Assembly: GCA_963556255.1 (NCBI GenBank) | Contig: OY744607.1 | Location: 51,393,212-51,457,211 of the forward strand | DNA: 64,000 nt | Direction: 5' to 3' | DNA from: Allolobophora icterica | Lineage: Eukaryota > Annelida > Clitellata > Crassiclitellata > Lumbricidae | In this document: positions 45,612-58,719 of the stretch, in pieces | How positions within the stretch are numbered: the stretch's first letter is position 1 | Layout: every line of letters begins with the position of its first letter | Notes under the pieces: model-generated | The model's database searches: none | Told to the model about the DNA's origin: nothing | What the model saw: the letters and a program-made list of their open reading frames with translations, nothing else | Program-made: the position numbers and the translations under genes

Positions 45612-48600
45612 TGTGGCGTTCTGCCGCCCGTCCGGACGCCTGCACTCTCGTTGCGCCGGGCGGGTTTCCTGCGGTGGTGGTGACTCCAGCCCACTGCCCG
45701 TCTGGAGCCACCCCCGAGTCACTCTGCCTTGTCTACTTTCACCGTAAAATGACTGTTCACTATCTCTGCCCATAGTAAACGTTCCTATCAGAGGAGATTC
45801 AGGGTTGGCCGCTTAAGAAAGGCAACACTATACAGTTCTGTCTCTGGGTCTGACTCTGCCTCTTCCGCGGTCGCCGGATGGGCAACGTCCTGCAGGATGG
45901 CCGTCCTTCAGAACAGGGTTCGTTCTCTTAATCCGCAGCAGTCTTCCCTCTTTGTGTGCCTTCTTAGCTACGGCTTCCTCTTACTCTCCAACCGATCTGA
46001 ACTTTGACGTACCATTCTACATCTCGTGACTCCTGAACTATCGCCATTTATAAGGGACACCGAACGTTTTCTAAGTATCGCGAACAAGGAATACATGCGA
46101 CAAGTCTCTGCATCACGTCGTCCTAGACACCGGTCTATTGGGCAACTGTCAACGGTAACTCTCTGCGTCATGTCGTCTAGGCACATGTCCATACGTCTTC
46201 CCACCGTACGTATCTCTCGCTCCATATCCGTGCAGGGCATACCGGCCTCACACGTATATTGTCATGCACCACATTCACGGAGTAAGTTTCCTTACCCGTC
46301 TTCTGTGTTGGCAATTATCGACCAACACAGTGATAAATTCTGCTTCGGAAGAGAGCGGGGTCTCTATGGCACACTGATAGTGAAGGTCCCCCTTCGCTAT
46401 CTACACACAGAACTTCGTTCCGACCTACGCACGAGGGGGCCCAGCCTCGCACTTCAGTCAGTTCTCAGAGCTGTGTGTTACGACAAGCAAATATGTTTCT
46501 ACCTGGGTATCCGACTACCCGGACTTTCACGTATCGCTCTCTTGGTCTGCGTTAATGCCCCTTTTACCTGGGGACGCTCGTACACTTCACCTTGGGACTC
46601 TGACTAGCTGAACTTCAGCTAGGAAAACCCGGACATCTCTCTTCCAAACATGGGTTCCCGACTACCCGAAAGTTCACGTATCGTTTACTCTTGGTCTGAG
46701 TCAATGTCCCTTTTACCTGGGACTCCCGTACACTTCACCTTGGGACTAACTGAACTTCGGCTATGAAACCGCGGACGTGTCTCAGCCGGACCTGGGTACC
46801 CGAATACCCGACCCGAGCTCTGAGGTTAATCTCTTGGTCTGATTTATGCTACCGTTTACCCGGAACTCGCGTACTCTTCACCTAGGGATCTGACCCGCTG
46901 TATCTTCTCGTTGCGGCGTATCCCTACCCGGTTTACATAACCTTTTACATGGTTGTGTTTTACCGGGAGCTCACAGACTCGTAGGCTTCATTTCTGAGTA
47001 CACAGACTCGATTCTGCTAACGGTATCTGTGGGTAACTTTACCCCGTTATTGCACACAGACCTGTGTATTTTTCCCCCGTGGGAACTTTCCCGAACACCG
47101 GAACAGACAACGGTCGGATCGTCCGGTTGGACTCCCGGACGGATATTTGCCGGTAAACCGCGGGAGTAACTATGACTGCAAGGGAACCAAACACGGTGAC
47201 CGCGAATGGAAAATTTACCGGTAGTTCCCCGATGTTATCGAACGGTACCAACGGGGTCACCCTCCCCGTACAAATCGAACTGTCACCACCGGGGACTTTG
47301 CTTCCCCGTTTTTATACAGACCTGTGTTTTCTCTAACTCTCACGATCGGTCCCTCCCCGAGGTTTACTCAGCCTGTTAAACTTTCACAATCGGGATTCAG
47401 ACCGGCTCGCGATCTAACGGCAGGGTGGGCCCCAAACCTGTCGAATCGGCGGTCAATCCAATACCCATGAGTGATTAGATTCGGCTGTAACTCGGGATCG
47501 CACTGGACGATACTTGAACTGAGTTATCACCAATCGGGTCTTCGCCCGCGTATCTCTGACTGCTACCACCGGGCTTTGCCCGTGTATCTCTGACGGTCAA
47601 CACCGGGTCTTTGCCCGCGTATCTCTCTGACTGCTACCACCGGGCTTTGCCCGTGTATCTCTGACGGTCAACAACGGGGCCTTTCCGCGTGTATCTCTGA
47701 CGGCCAACACCGGGTCTTTGCCCGCGTATCTCTCTGACACTCAACAGCGGGAACTTTGCCCGTATATCTCACCAGACATCAACCGGTCTTTCCGGTATAT
47801 ATCGAAACGGACATCTACGGGTCTGCTTCCCCGTCTTTTGTACAGACCTGCGTGTATCGAACGGATCACCGGGGCCTTTCCCAGATCTATCGTAAAGTCA
47901 CCGGCGGGCTCACCTTTCCCGTCTTTACCGAACGGCCACCGACTAGGTCTGCTTCCCAGTCTTTATCGAACGGAACCGCCGGGCCTTTCCCGATACAGAC
48001 CTGTGAGCCGTTATCTCTCACGATCGGTCTTTCCCCGAATCAGCCTTCCATGATCAGACTCGGTACTGCTCGCGATCTACAACAGAGTGGGCCCTTACTC
48101 CGTTGGATCGACGCTTTGCCAGCACTGGTCAGACCGCCTTTGGAGCGGCTGTCACTCGGGAGCGCACTGATTAGCCTTGTAAATAAATATTTGTAACCTA
48201 ACCGGTACCCGATCGAATCACTCGCCGTATACTACCACACGGAGTGCAGTATTAATCGCTAACCAACGACACTGAAGAACAGTATCGCTGTACATGCAGG
48301 ATGCAGCGTCGCCATCCTACAATATAGGCAAAACACCGTGAGGCAGCCTTTACTTATCCCTCACCACACTATACCGTGGCTTGTTCCTTATATACTAGCC
48401 TACGCACACCTTCTCAAATACAGGTGTCTAAGGTATCGAAATCAACCTATTATACTAAGTGCCGCCCTAGCTTTAGGCCTTATTTATTGGACCTAAAAGC
48501 GTGTAATATTATACGAATTAATAATCTGAATCGCTTAAATGGCAAAAATAAGCTAAAACTTAAATATTGGCTATTATTACATCGACCTCACGCTACCATT

Positions 48601-48701
48601 TACGCATCGGCCGCTGATGCACTACGTCGCCGGATACCGCGTCAACAACACAGCTATTATTGATAAAACCTACAATCAAGGCCTGTGTCCAGTCCGCCAC
48701 A
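45612..48701 (-). repeat. LTR of the LARD-like element (3' LTR), 3090 bp
   Basis: TGTGGCG...CGCCACA. I noticed only one difference from the other copy (T at 48688 versus G at 55933). All the open frames it contains, including an antisense 193-codon one (46026-46607), translate identically in both copies. No conserved domain is recognised in them. The segment 47000-48100 (inside this LTR) is built of short hairpins. Confidence 0.93.
47524..47780. repeat. ~35-bp hairpin-bearing tandem array within the LTR
   Basis: Seven or more copies of a unit like GTATCTCTGACGGTCAACAC + CGGGTCTTTGCCCGC. Each contains a small stem CGGG-(N)TTTG-CCCG. More degenerate versions (CCGGTCTTTCCGG, GGGGACTTTGCTTCCCC) extend through 47000-48050. 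An identical array lies at 54769-55025 in the other LTR. Confidence 0.85.
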
Positions 48702-48714
48702 CTCTCCCCACCTT
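48702..48714 (-). other. putative polypurine tract
   Basis: The minus strand reads AAGGTGGGGAGAG directly before TGTGGCG of the LTR, where the plus-strand primer of reverse transcription is expected. Confidence 0.6.
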
Positions 48715-51700
48715 ACTTAGATGCGGAGCATCTCTGACAAAATCGGGGACCTTAATCACTCGTGACACAGAAACATCTCCAACCCAGATCCACTTAGAAA
48801 GCAAGGAACCATTGTACCACTGGTTATAGGGTGGAATACCTCGGTCATCTGGACGACTTACTCGGTCAAGTACTCAATCCAGACCCATCCATCTCCGCAC
48901 CCCGCACGAACGCCAAGTAACGATGATAGCCTGAGCATCTAAGAGAAGCCCATCTCCTGCGAACCGTACTGACGACAGCCTGTTTAATGGTGCTAGAGAT
49001 CCAAACCACCACCCTACTGGCAACTTGTCTAATCCACCAAGTCGCCAACCTTAGCCGGCCCTCTGTCATGAACCTGAGCTCTACCTAACCCATATGGCCA
49101 GGAGACCTAGGAGAGAAAAGTCACCAACTATCTCCCGATCTTGCAAATAAACGTTAACTCCTTCACCTCACGCACACTTCCAAAATAAAATAACCGAAAG
49201 TAAAACATCGAGCAGGGGCAGTGACAGCCGCTTGTGATAACATATTTTTTATGTGTTTCTCTTTTTAATATTTTTTTTGTAGTTTTCTTTTCAAACATAT
49301 ATTCGTATTTGCACAATTGTCCAACAAGTAACGAAACTCTACAAGACACTGTTCTCGGTAAGCTTCGAAACATTAATATCGCAGTATCAGCACATATACA
49401 TACGATATCACCCAATAGCATCTTTTCACCAAGGATAACTCCTTCAATTAAACGGTACCACAAGGATCACCGACTGCCTTGTAACTCATGCGGTATCAAA
49501 CAGACGCATCATCCAAACTTTGTCAACCTGGAAGTGCTCTACACGAAATCGTCATCGAATGAACATTTTCAGAAACCGTACTGAAAGAACACTCCACTAT
49601 CAAAAGGTTACTGGGACACCGATCACCACTCATAAATACGAACAGACAGTCCAAAGAAAGGATTCCCAACAAAGGAAACTTGGAATATCATCCTTCGAAA
49701 CATCCCATGAACTAGTAACGATCATCATTAGACCCATGAGAACCACGAACAACAGGCGAAATGAAACGACTGATCAAAATGAAACTCAAAGACGTCATTC
49801 GACAAGTCCAAAAACCACCGCAATTAAGCGGTAACTGGTACCGCAAATCATCACACATACGAACACTACAAAAGAAAAGTCCAGCCAAACGCTTCATCAA
49901 GAGGAAACTCAAAATAATGTCTTACGACAAAAGTCCATAAAACCCCCGCAATTAAGCGGTAACTGGTACCGCTACTGTTTCCATTCCAGCAGTATGAAAA
50001 ACAATCCAAACGAAACATTTCATCAGAAGGGAACTCAAAAATCGAACTTCGATAATAGTCCATAAAACAACCGCAATCAAGCGGTAACTACATCATACTT
50101 CTGATGCAACTCTATATTTATCCTCGTTACTAAGTCTCAAAATTACTTCAGTAACTTGTAACCAATGCTCGGTAGGGGATACGTTCCTTTCCCGAGCTGA
50201 ATTCTCAGACTGGTTACCCGCCGACGGCACTCTTATTAGTGTCGGCAATGAAACATCCCACGCTCTGTACGTTCCAATTCTAACCCCAAAGAAACAACAT
50301 GGGACCACCGACCTTTCCTTTCCGGAAACCAAGAGACAACGCTGTGGCTCGCGTTCCACAATGACCTCGACATAAGCCACACTGCTACACCTCAACGCTC
50401 GGAACTACCTGGACGACAACACTTGCCTCAACTGATTCAACGTCCTACCTAAGATCCGCTCCTTCACCTCCACCGGCAGCTCTCTGTGCACACCACCGTC
50501 TCATTTGCCCTTTTTGTCCACACTGACACAAACGACGTAATCAGTGTTTCTCCGACACCCGGGCTCCTACGGTTCCTATGCACTTCCAGGGGTTCCGTTC
50601 CCCTATTAACAACTGCCTCCAACCTGGTGAACTCTACTGCGAACTTCCTAATCTCTGCAACCCCGCACGAACGCCAAGCAACGATGATAGCCTGAGCAAT
50701 AATCCTTGGTGCGAGCAACCACTCTGCGACCGTAGAGAAGCCCATCTCCTGCGAACCGTGCTGACGACAGCCTTTTTAATGGTGCAAGAGATCAATAACG
50801 TGAATCGTGCTTCGACGCTAGTCGTCCATCATCCAATTCTCGCCCTTCACTAGATTCTCGAAATCGACATCAAGAAATCCCAAGCGATGATCCGTCTACA
50901 ACGTTGACTTTCCGGTTGTCTCTTGCCCCTTTTACTCGGTCGTACTTATGGTCTGTTTCGCATGCTTATTCACTCTTATAGGCTGCCTCAAGGTTAGCCA
51001 GTTCTCATCCTAGCACCTTCCGTGCTAAAACTACGATTGGCGAACGCTTCTATACCAGCGTCGCAATCACCCGTTTCCAAATAATCACTTTCAGTCCTGA
51101 CTGCAACAGAACCGTCAGCCTCCTAATCTCTTGCACTATAGCTCAGACTTTCTCCAAGAGCTTCCCCGTAAGTGCAAAGATTCATTAGAACTTGGCTTCT
51201 CTGTTCTTCGGACCAGTAACTGGCGTTAATCTCTTCATTTGCCAAGTTACATTTCTCTATACACTCATATCTCACAGCAATTGAGATGAGCCTTATTTAA
51301 AAGTATCTGAATTGATCAATTTTCTATTGATCACTCCCTAAGTAACGTCGAACGCAACTTATAACTTCGTCAACAACACGGCTACTGCCGTCTTCTCATC
51401 ATATACTTCAAACCGTATTCCACGGTAACTGGTTTTCGCATCTCTTATGAGCCACGGACGTCTTCCCAGTACGCCGTTTAGATTCCTTCGTATATCTCAC
51501 GGTCTTCAACCGAGTCACTTTCACTGTCTGTCTTTACTTCGCCTCTAACACCGAGGCGGTTAAAACCCTTCGAAGCCGGGTTTCCGGTCTATAGAGCATC
51601 GATTGTCGTTAACCTGGATAAAAGATCTCTGTATGTTTCGGGTTCCTCTCTCTCTCTCCGTTTCGCTATCACTTCTATGACTGTCAGTCCAACCGGACGT

Positions 51701-52837
51701 TTTACGGCGCAATCGACCTCTGTCGCTCTCCCGGTCAACGTCTCATATTTCGTACCTGTGTTGGCCACTGAAATCGGACATACACTGTACATCACCATCT
51801 CTCCGGTTACCAGACCCACAAACACTCACTCTCTGCGTAATGACATGTTCATATAAAGACTCGTTTTCTGAACAACAACAAAAACGCTGAGAAATCTTCC
51901 AAGGAGAATACTCATCGAACCAAAAACCAACGCAGAAAAAGACATGGATCGATCATCACTACCAAGCAGCCTCTGAAGCAAAAGACGGAACGTGGACAGA
52001 CAAATGACCAACTCTTCTCAAACGACCGGGCGGAAGTGGAGAAGAAACACGCAAACGCGAAGAAAGCGACAACACTTAGGGAAACGATCCGAAAGAACAC
52101 TGAAGACAGGTACCAACGATCGAATCGGAAAACAAAGCAATTTCCATAAGAACTCGGAACGCAACCTTGGAAGATCCAAAAACTAAAAGGAGCCGCACGG
52201 ATCACCAGCCTCCGGAATCACTTGGAAACCTCAAAGAGATGAAAACGGCAGACGGCAGCGCGAACTACCGATACATCAACCAGCAGAAACGCAGAAACAG
52301 AAAGAGGAGAAAAACAAACTCTACTCAATACTCCAACGATTCCAGTTTCTACAGGTTGTCCTAAAACTCTGGTTCTACTGCAACGATTCCTCACAGACTC
52401 TCGGCCACTATACGCCACACCCAAAAACGTATAGGATTTGTACTGTGTTTAAACTACCGTGTTTCTCCTACCGCTTTCCAACGTATAAGTCGCGGTACTC
52501 TAACGTCACAAAAAGTCTTTATTAAACAAGCTCTGTATCCTTAACTGTTCGCTGACAGAAATATGATCTCGTAATTTGTATCTCTCTAGACATCTACCTC
52601 AGTAGTCCTTAAAAGAATCTCGACCATTCCACAATATCATGGAGAAAACGATCATCTTAAATGGCCAATCGGGGCCGCAGCTTCCGTTTCAATTGCACTA
52701 ACTGCACCAAGTGCAAGCGATTCACAAGACAATTCCCACTCATTCTCCCGTGTCTTTGCAAATAGTGGTAACATCAACCGACTCGTCAACTGTATCTTCT
52801 AGAATTTCCTCTCATCTACGGTAAGAAAACGCTGGTA

Positions 52838-52854
52838 CCCCACTTCTGGTACCA
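52838..52854 (-). other. putative primer binding site (tRNA-Leu type)
   Basis: The minus strand reads TGGTACCAGAAGTGGGG two bases after the LTR. It begins with TGG, complementary to CCA of a tRNA, and resembles the 3' end of animal tRNA-Leu (UAA-type, CCCCAC-TCCTGG-TACCA) with one difference. The primer identity is inference. Confidence 0.6.
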
Positions 52855-52856
52855 GT

Positions 52857-55800
52857 TGTGGCGTTCTGCCGCCCGTCCGGACGCCTGCACTCTCGTTGCG
52901 CCGGGCGGGTTTCCTGCGGTGGTGGTGACTCCAGCCCACTGCCCGTCTGGAGCCACCCCCGAGTCACTCTGCCTTGTCTACTTTCACCGTAAAATGACTG
53001 TTCACTATCTCTGCCCATAGTAAACGTTCCTATCAGAGGAGATTCAGGGTTGGCCGCTTAAGAAAGGCAACACTATACAGTTCTGTCTCTGGGTCTGACT
53101 CTGCCTCTTCCGCGGTCGCCGGATGGGCAACGTCCTGCAGGATGGCCGTCCTTCAGAACAGGGTTCGTTCTCTTAATCCGCAGCAGTCTTCCCTCTTTGT
53201 GTGCCTTCTTAGCTACGGCTTCCTCTTACTCTCCAACCGATCTGAACTTTGACGTACCATTCTACATCTCGTGACTCCTGAACTATCGCCATTTATAAGG
53301 GACACCGAACGTTTTCTAAGTATCGCGAACAAGGAATACATGCGACAAGTCTCTGCATCACGTCGTCCTAGACACCGGTCTATTGGGCAACTGTCAACGG
53401 TAACTCTCTGCGTCATGTCGTCTAGGCACATGTCCATACGTCTTCCCACCGTACGTATCTCTCGCTCCATATCCGTGCAGGGCATACCGGCCTCACACGT
53501 ATATTGTCATGCACCACATTCACGGAGTAAGTTTCCTTACCCGTCTTCTGTGTTGGCAATTATCGACCAACACAGTGATAAATTCTGCTTCGGAAGAGAG
53601 CGGGGTCTCTATGGCACACTGATAGTGAAGGTCCCCCTTCGCTATCTACACACAGAACTTCGTTCCGACCTACGCACGAGGGGGCCCAGCCTCGCACTTC
53701 AGTCAGTTCTCAGAGCTGTGTGTTACGACAAGCAAATATGTTTCTACCTGGGTATCCGACTACCCGGACTTTCACGTATCGCTCTCTTGGTCTGCGTTAA
53801 TGCCCCTTTTACCTGGGGACGCTCGTACACTTCACCTTGGGACTCTGACTAGCTGAACTTCAGCTAGGAAAACCCGGACATCTCTCTTCCAAACATGGGT
53901 TCCCGACTACCCGAAAGTTCACGTATCGTTTACTCTTGGTCTGAGTCAATGTCCCTTTTACCTGGGACTCCCGTACACTTCACCTTGGGACTAACTGAAC
54001 TTCGGCTATGAAACCGCGGACGTGTCTCAGCCGGACCTGGGTACCCGAATACCCGACCCGAGCTCTGAGGTTAATCTCTTGGTCTGATTTATGCTACCGT
54101 TTACCCGGAACTCGCGTACTCTTCACCTAGGGATCTGACCCGCTGTATCTTCTCGTTGCGGCGTATCCCTACCCGGTTTACATAACCTTTTACATGGTTG
54201 TGTTTTACCGGGAGCTCACAGACTCGTAGGCTTCATTTCTGAGTACACAGACTCGATTCTGCTAACGGTATCTGTGGGTAACTTTACCCCGTTATTGCAC
54301 ACAGACCTGTGTATTTTTCCCCCGTGGGAACTTTCCCGAACACCGGAACAGACAACGGTCGGATCGTCCGGTTGGACTCCCGGACGGATATTTGCCGGTA
54401 AACCGCGGGAGTAACTATGACTGCAAGGGAACCAAACACGGTGACCGCGAATGGAAAATTTACCGGTAGTTCCCCGATGTTATCGAACGGTACCAACGGG
54501 GTCACCCTCCCCGTACAAATCGAACTGTCACCACCGGGGACTTTGCTTCCCCGTTTTTATACAGACCTGTGTTTTCTCTAACTCTCACGATCGGTCCCTC
54601 CCCGAGGTTTACTCAGCCTGTTAAACTTTCACAATCGGGATTCAGACCGGCTCGCGATCTAACGGCAGGGTGGGCCCCAAACCTGTCGAATCGGCGGTCA
54701 ATCCAATACCCATGAGTGATTAGATTCGGCTGTAACTCGGGATCGCACTGGACGATACTTGAACTGAGTTATCACCAATCGGGTCTTCGCCCGCGTATCT
54801 CTGACTGCTACCACCGGGCTTTGCCCGTGTATCTCTGACGGTCAACACCGGGTCTTTGCCCGCGTATCTCTCTGACTGCTACCACCGGGCTTTGCCCGTG
54901 TATCTCTGACGGTCAACAACGGGGCCTTTCCGCGTGTATCTCTGACGGCCAACACCGGGTCTTTGCCCGCGTATCTCTCTGACACTCAACAGCGGGAACT
55001 TTGCCCGTATATCTCACCAGACATCAACCGGTCTTTCCGGTATATATCGAAACGGACATCTACGGGTCTGCTTCCCCGTCTTTTGTACAGACCTGCGTGT
55101 ATCGAACGGATCACCGGGGCCTTTCCCAGATCTATCGTAAAGTCACCGGCGGGCTCACCTTTCCCGTCTTTACCGAACGGCCACCGACTAGGTCTGCTTC
55201 CCAGTCTTTATCGAACGGAACCGCCGGGCCTTTCCCGATACAGACCTGTGAGCCGTTATCTCTCACGATCGGTCTTTCCCCGAATCAGCCTTCCATGATC
55301 AGACTCGGTACTGCTCGCGATCTACAACAGAGTGGGCCCTTACTCCGTTGGATCGACGCTTTGCCAGCACTGGTCAGACCGCCTTTGGAGCGGCTGTCAC
55401 TCGGGAGCGCACTGATTAGCCTTGTAAATAAATATTTGTAACCTAACCGGTACCCGATCGAATCACTCGCCGTATACTACCACACGGAGTGCAGTATTAA
55501 TCGCTAACCAACGACACTGAAGAACAGTATCGCTGTACATGCAGGATGCAGCGTCGCCATCCTACAATATAGGCAAAACACCGTGAGGCAGCCTTTACTT
55601 ATCCCTCACCACACTATACCGTGGCTTGTTCCTTATATACTAGCCTACGCACACCTTCTCAAATACAGGTGTCTAAGGTATCGAAATCAACCTATTATAC
55701 TAAGTGCCGCCCTAGCTTTAGGCCTTATTTATTGGACCTAAAAGCGTGTAATATTATACGAATTAATAATCTGAATCGCTTAAATGGCAAAAATAAGCTA

Positions 55801-55946
55801 AAACTTAAATATTGGCTATTATTACATCGACCTCACGCTACCATTTACGCATCGGCCGCTGATGCACTACGTCGCCGGATACCGCGTCAACAACACAGCT
55901 ATTATTGATAAAACCTACAATCAAGGCCTGTGGCCAGTCCGCCACA
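52857..55946 (-). repeat. LTR of the LARD-like element (5' LTR), 3090 bp
   Basis: Same length and essentially same sequence as 45612-48701. In the element's orientation this is the upstream LTR that would drive transcription leftward. Confidence 0.93.
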
Positions 55947-56314
55947 TTATCAGTTGATCTACTTCAACATCTAGAGGCGATAGTATTTAATTTGTAACAT
56001 GTTGTGCTCTACCATTGTGAGTCATGTGAGGTAAATCATAAGCGAGAGTCAATCGTAAATAGAATGATTATCATTTCCATACTTGTTAAACTGTCTCGTA
56101 ATTCCTCGTGACCTGACCTAGTCTGACCTCTTGAACAGACCTGACCTCGTTACCTTACCTGACCTCGTTATCTGAATTTGCCCTCGTTTCAGACAGACTC
56201 GGACTTTATTGGTTAACGTTGATATCTACCTCTGAATAAAATTATACTGTCATCTTTTTCTGCTAAGAAAAATCATGACTGAAATTTTGTCCCGAAACAC
56301 TAAAAACAATATAA

Positions 56315-56325
56315 CGATGATGACG

Positions 56326-56357
<32 letters not shown>

Positions 56358-56394
56358 GATTATCGTTATTATTTATATTATGATGATGATGTCA

Positions 56395-56425
<31 letters not shown>

Positions 56426-56440
56426 ACGATGACGATGATG

Positions 56441-56510
<70 letters not shown>

Positions 56511-56597
56511 CAACAACAACAATAATAATAATAATAATAATAATAATTTTATTAATAATAATAATAATAATAATAATAACAACAAAATAATAATAAC

Positions 56598-56632
<35 letters not shown>

Positions 56633-56665
56633 GTTGTTATTATTATTATTATTTATTATTATCAG
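56315..56665. repeat. (GAT)n-(AAT)n compound microsatellite
   Basis: GAT/GGT then about 200 bp of AAT/ATT with AAC interruptions. Poly-Asn, poly-Ile and poly-Leu ORFs are artefacts. No feature is recognised in 56666-57190 or 55951-56310. Confidence 0.95.
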
Positions 56666-57384
56666 TGCCGGAGATCGACTTTACGAGATCGTAACTCATA
56701 AAAATACAGTGCATGGCACAAAAACCGGCCACATGTCACCTCTCTGGCTAAAATTTCGAGGAATTATAACTGAAGGCGACATAATTCTTGGCTCTCAGTA
56801 GAAAAATAACTGAGAATGGTCGAATCCAACTGTGAGTCGAGTGAAAACATAAAACTTTAAAATACTTTAACATGACAATAAAACTGTAAAATTTAGCAGC
56901 TCTGTCATTAGCGCCACGTCGCTGTTAACGAAATTCTTAATTAGCAGCTAGGCCTAATTAGCTAAGGCTACTACCTCTTACTGCTGATATCTTTTGCCTG
57001 TAGGATTAAATCTAGGCTTATGAAGGGGTATATAAATAATACCATTAACATAAATCAACGAAGAGACTAGACGAAACATTTCTCTCAAAAGTAGCCCAAT
57101 AGTCGTACTAGCAATATTTTAACTGCATTGAGACTTCACCCATCGTTTTCCAAAGCCTCCTGAGCAGTGTCGGCATCTGGCGAATAGAACCTTTTGAAAA
57201 ATTATAATGTGAACACACAGAGAGAGACAGACACAGACCACAGAGAGAAGGAGAGCCGGAGACAGGAACAGAGGCACATACAGATACAGACAGGCATAGA
57301 GACAGGGAGGGAGGGCAGACGAGACAGACAGAGACAGGAAGATAGCGGAACACTGCGCTCACTTATTACCGTGTCCCAGTTCGT

Positions 57385-58180
57385 TCATTCATTCATTCAT
57401 TTCGAAACTTATTTATAGCTTTCCCTCAAGGTACCTACTCAGAGGCGCTCCCAGCCTAACCACGGCAGTACAAACTATAGACTTCAGCAACTTGTGAAAC
57501 ATAGCCGAATTATTCCTAGGCAGCAGGCGTGTCTCCAATGGAAGCCCATTCCAGATAGAGGGGCCGACCACAGAGAAAGCGCGACGGTGCCTAGCTGTGG
57601 TGGTGGCACGAGGAACCACGAGCTCACCAGCAGAAGAAGAGCGAAGGACTCGGCTGCCACATCAGTAACAGGACAGCAGAGCTCACGTAGATAAGCCGAG
57701 GCACAGCCAAAAAAGATATCGCCAGAACAGCGCAGCTATTCTATAGTTGATGGGTTGCGAGATGGGAAACCAGTTCAATGTACCATGCATAGAGCCTATA
57801 GGCTGAAACAGGGGCGTATTTAGGAATGCGGCCAATGAGACGCGCAGCAGAACGAAGAACCAGATCAAGACGAGCAGTCAGAGCAAGAGGCAGGGCCACC
57901 AGGATCGAGCAGCAATGGTCAAGTCAACCGGTGACAAAAGGCATGTATAAAGGTAGCTGCAGCATCATGCGAAAAGGAGCGGGAAATAACCCGCAGCTGA
58001 CGCAGTTGTTAGTAGCAGCTACGGATAAGTTGACTGATACGAGGGAACCTTCTGAACATTGATGGGGTGTAGGAAGGGCAGCATCAGTTGTGATAGCCAG
58101 GCCATAGTTCAAAGTTGTATACCGACTCATGTCTGCATAAACTGGCAATTTAAAACTAGTCAGTGTAGGTAAGTCGCAAG
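57385..58180 (-). mobile_element. CR1/L2-like LINE, 5'-truncated and frameshifted
   Basis: Minus-strand fragments in shifting frames, in order: ATFIHAFVTG, LVALPLALTARLDLVLRSAA, RLIGRIPKYAPVSAY, LNWFPISQPINYRIAALFWR, then RAFSVVGPSIWNGLPLETRL. It ends GGGAGCGCCTCTGAGTAG and a (GAAT)n tail at 57385-57410. Same family as the fragments at 13.9 and 24.7 kb but more decayed. Confidence 0.8.
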
Positions 58181-58299
58181 AGGTCGTATTCTCGCCGTTT
58201 GTCACAATGTAAACGCAAGACAATAATTTTTAGACGTTTTTGGAAATTAGATAACACTTCCAATAAGAATTTCAGCTCACATCAATCAACCCTACCACT

Positions 58300-58380
58300 G
58301 CAACAACAACGACGGCAACGACAACAACAACAGCAACAACAACAACAACAACAACAACAAAAATAATAATAATAATTCCG
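58300..58380. repeat. (CAA)n-(AAT)n microsatellite
   Basis: CAACAA/ACAACG trinucleotides followed by AATAAT. A second degenerate AAT/ACA tract lies at 58570-58720. Confidence 0.85.
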
Positions 58381-58719
58381 GACAATCTGTGTTCTAAATA
58401 ATATTTAAGTCCCTGAGGAACCCGTTTTATATCGGGGCAAAAATAAATAACAAATAATGCGATCCGGGAATGAGGTCATGACGACCACGTCCTCCAAGCT
58501 TAACCTTCCAATCAATAGTTTCTTAGAGCCTGATGGATCTTCCCTACCTCGCGAGAAATAAAAAATATATTTAAAATAATAATAATAATAGAGTGTAATT
58601 TGAACTTTAATAACTATAATAATAACTACGATAACAAGTATAATAACAACTATAACAACAACCGCGGCAATAACAACAATAGCAAAAATAATAATAGCAA
58701 TAATTATAACAAGTATTTG

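Larger units (their letters stand above)
45612..55946 (-). mobile_element. LTR retrotransposon without gag/pol (LARD-like), 10,335 bp
   Basis: Two 3,090-bp direct repeats bound a 4,155-bp interior, flanked by TTAT at 45608-45611 and 55947-55950. LTRs begin TGTGGCG and end CGCCACA. Orientation is minus: two bases inside the right-hand LTR lies a primer-binding-site-like TGGTACCAGAAGTGGGG (minus strand), and next to the left-hand LTR a purine-rich tract. The interior has no ORF above 116 codons, and no protease, RT, integrase or CCHC motif was found on either strand. It contains three copies of a ~122-bp unit (CCGCAATTAAGCGGTAACTG near 49820, 49945, 50070) and a diverged internal duplication (48899-49015 versus 50662-50795). 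It must have been mobilised by another element's proteins. Confidence 0.88.

Noticed and set aside
46026..46607. 193-codon ORF, identical in both LTRs (also 53271-53852)
   Set aside because: It lies antisense to the element inside the LTR and shows no recognisable domain. Identity between copies only reflects recent LTR duplication.
49128..49584. Overlapping ~110-codon ORFs on both strands inside the LTR element
   Set aside because: No gag, protease, RT or integrase motif was seen. ORFs of this length are expected by chance in 4 kb.
45612..55946. Segmental or tandem duplication instead of an LTR element
   Set aside because: TGTGGCG/CGCCACA termini, a 4-bp flanking duplication, and primer-site-like and purine-tract sequences exactly inside the repeats all fit an LTR retrotransposon better.
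45612..55946. Plus-strand orientation of the LTR element
   Set aside because: On the plus strand the sequence after the first LTR (CTCTCCCC) is not a primer site and there is no purine tract before the second LTR. Both signals appear on the minus strand.
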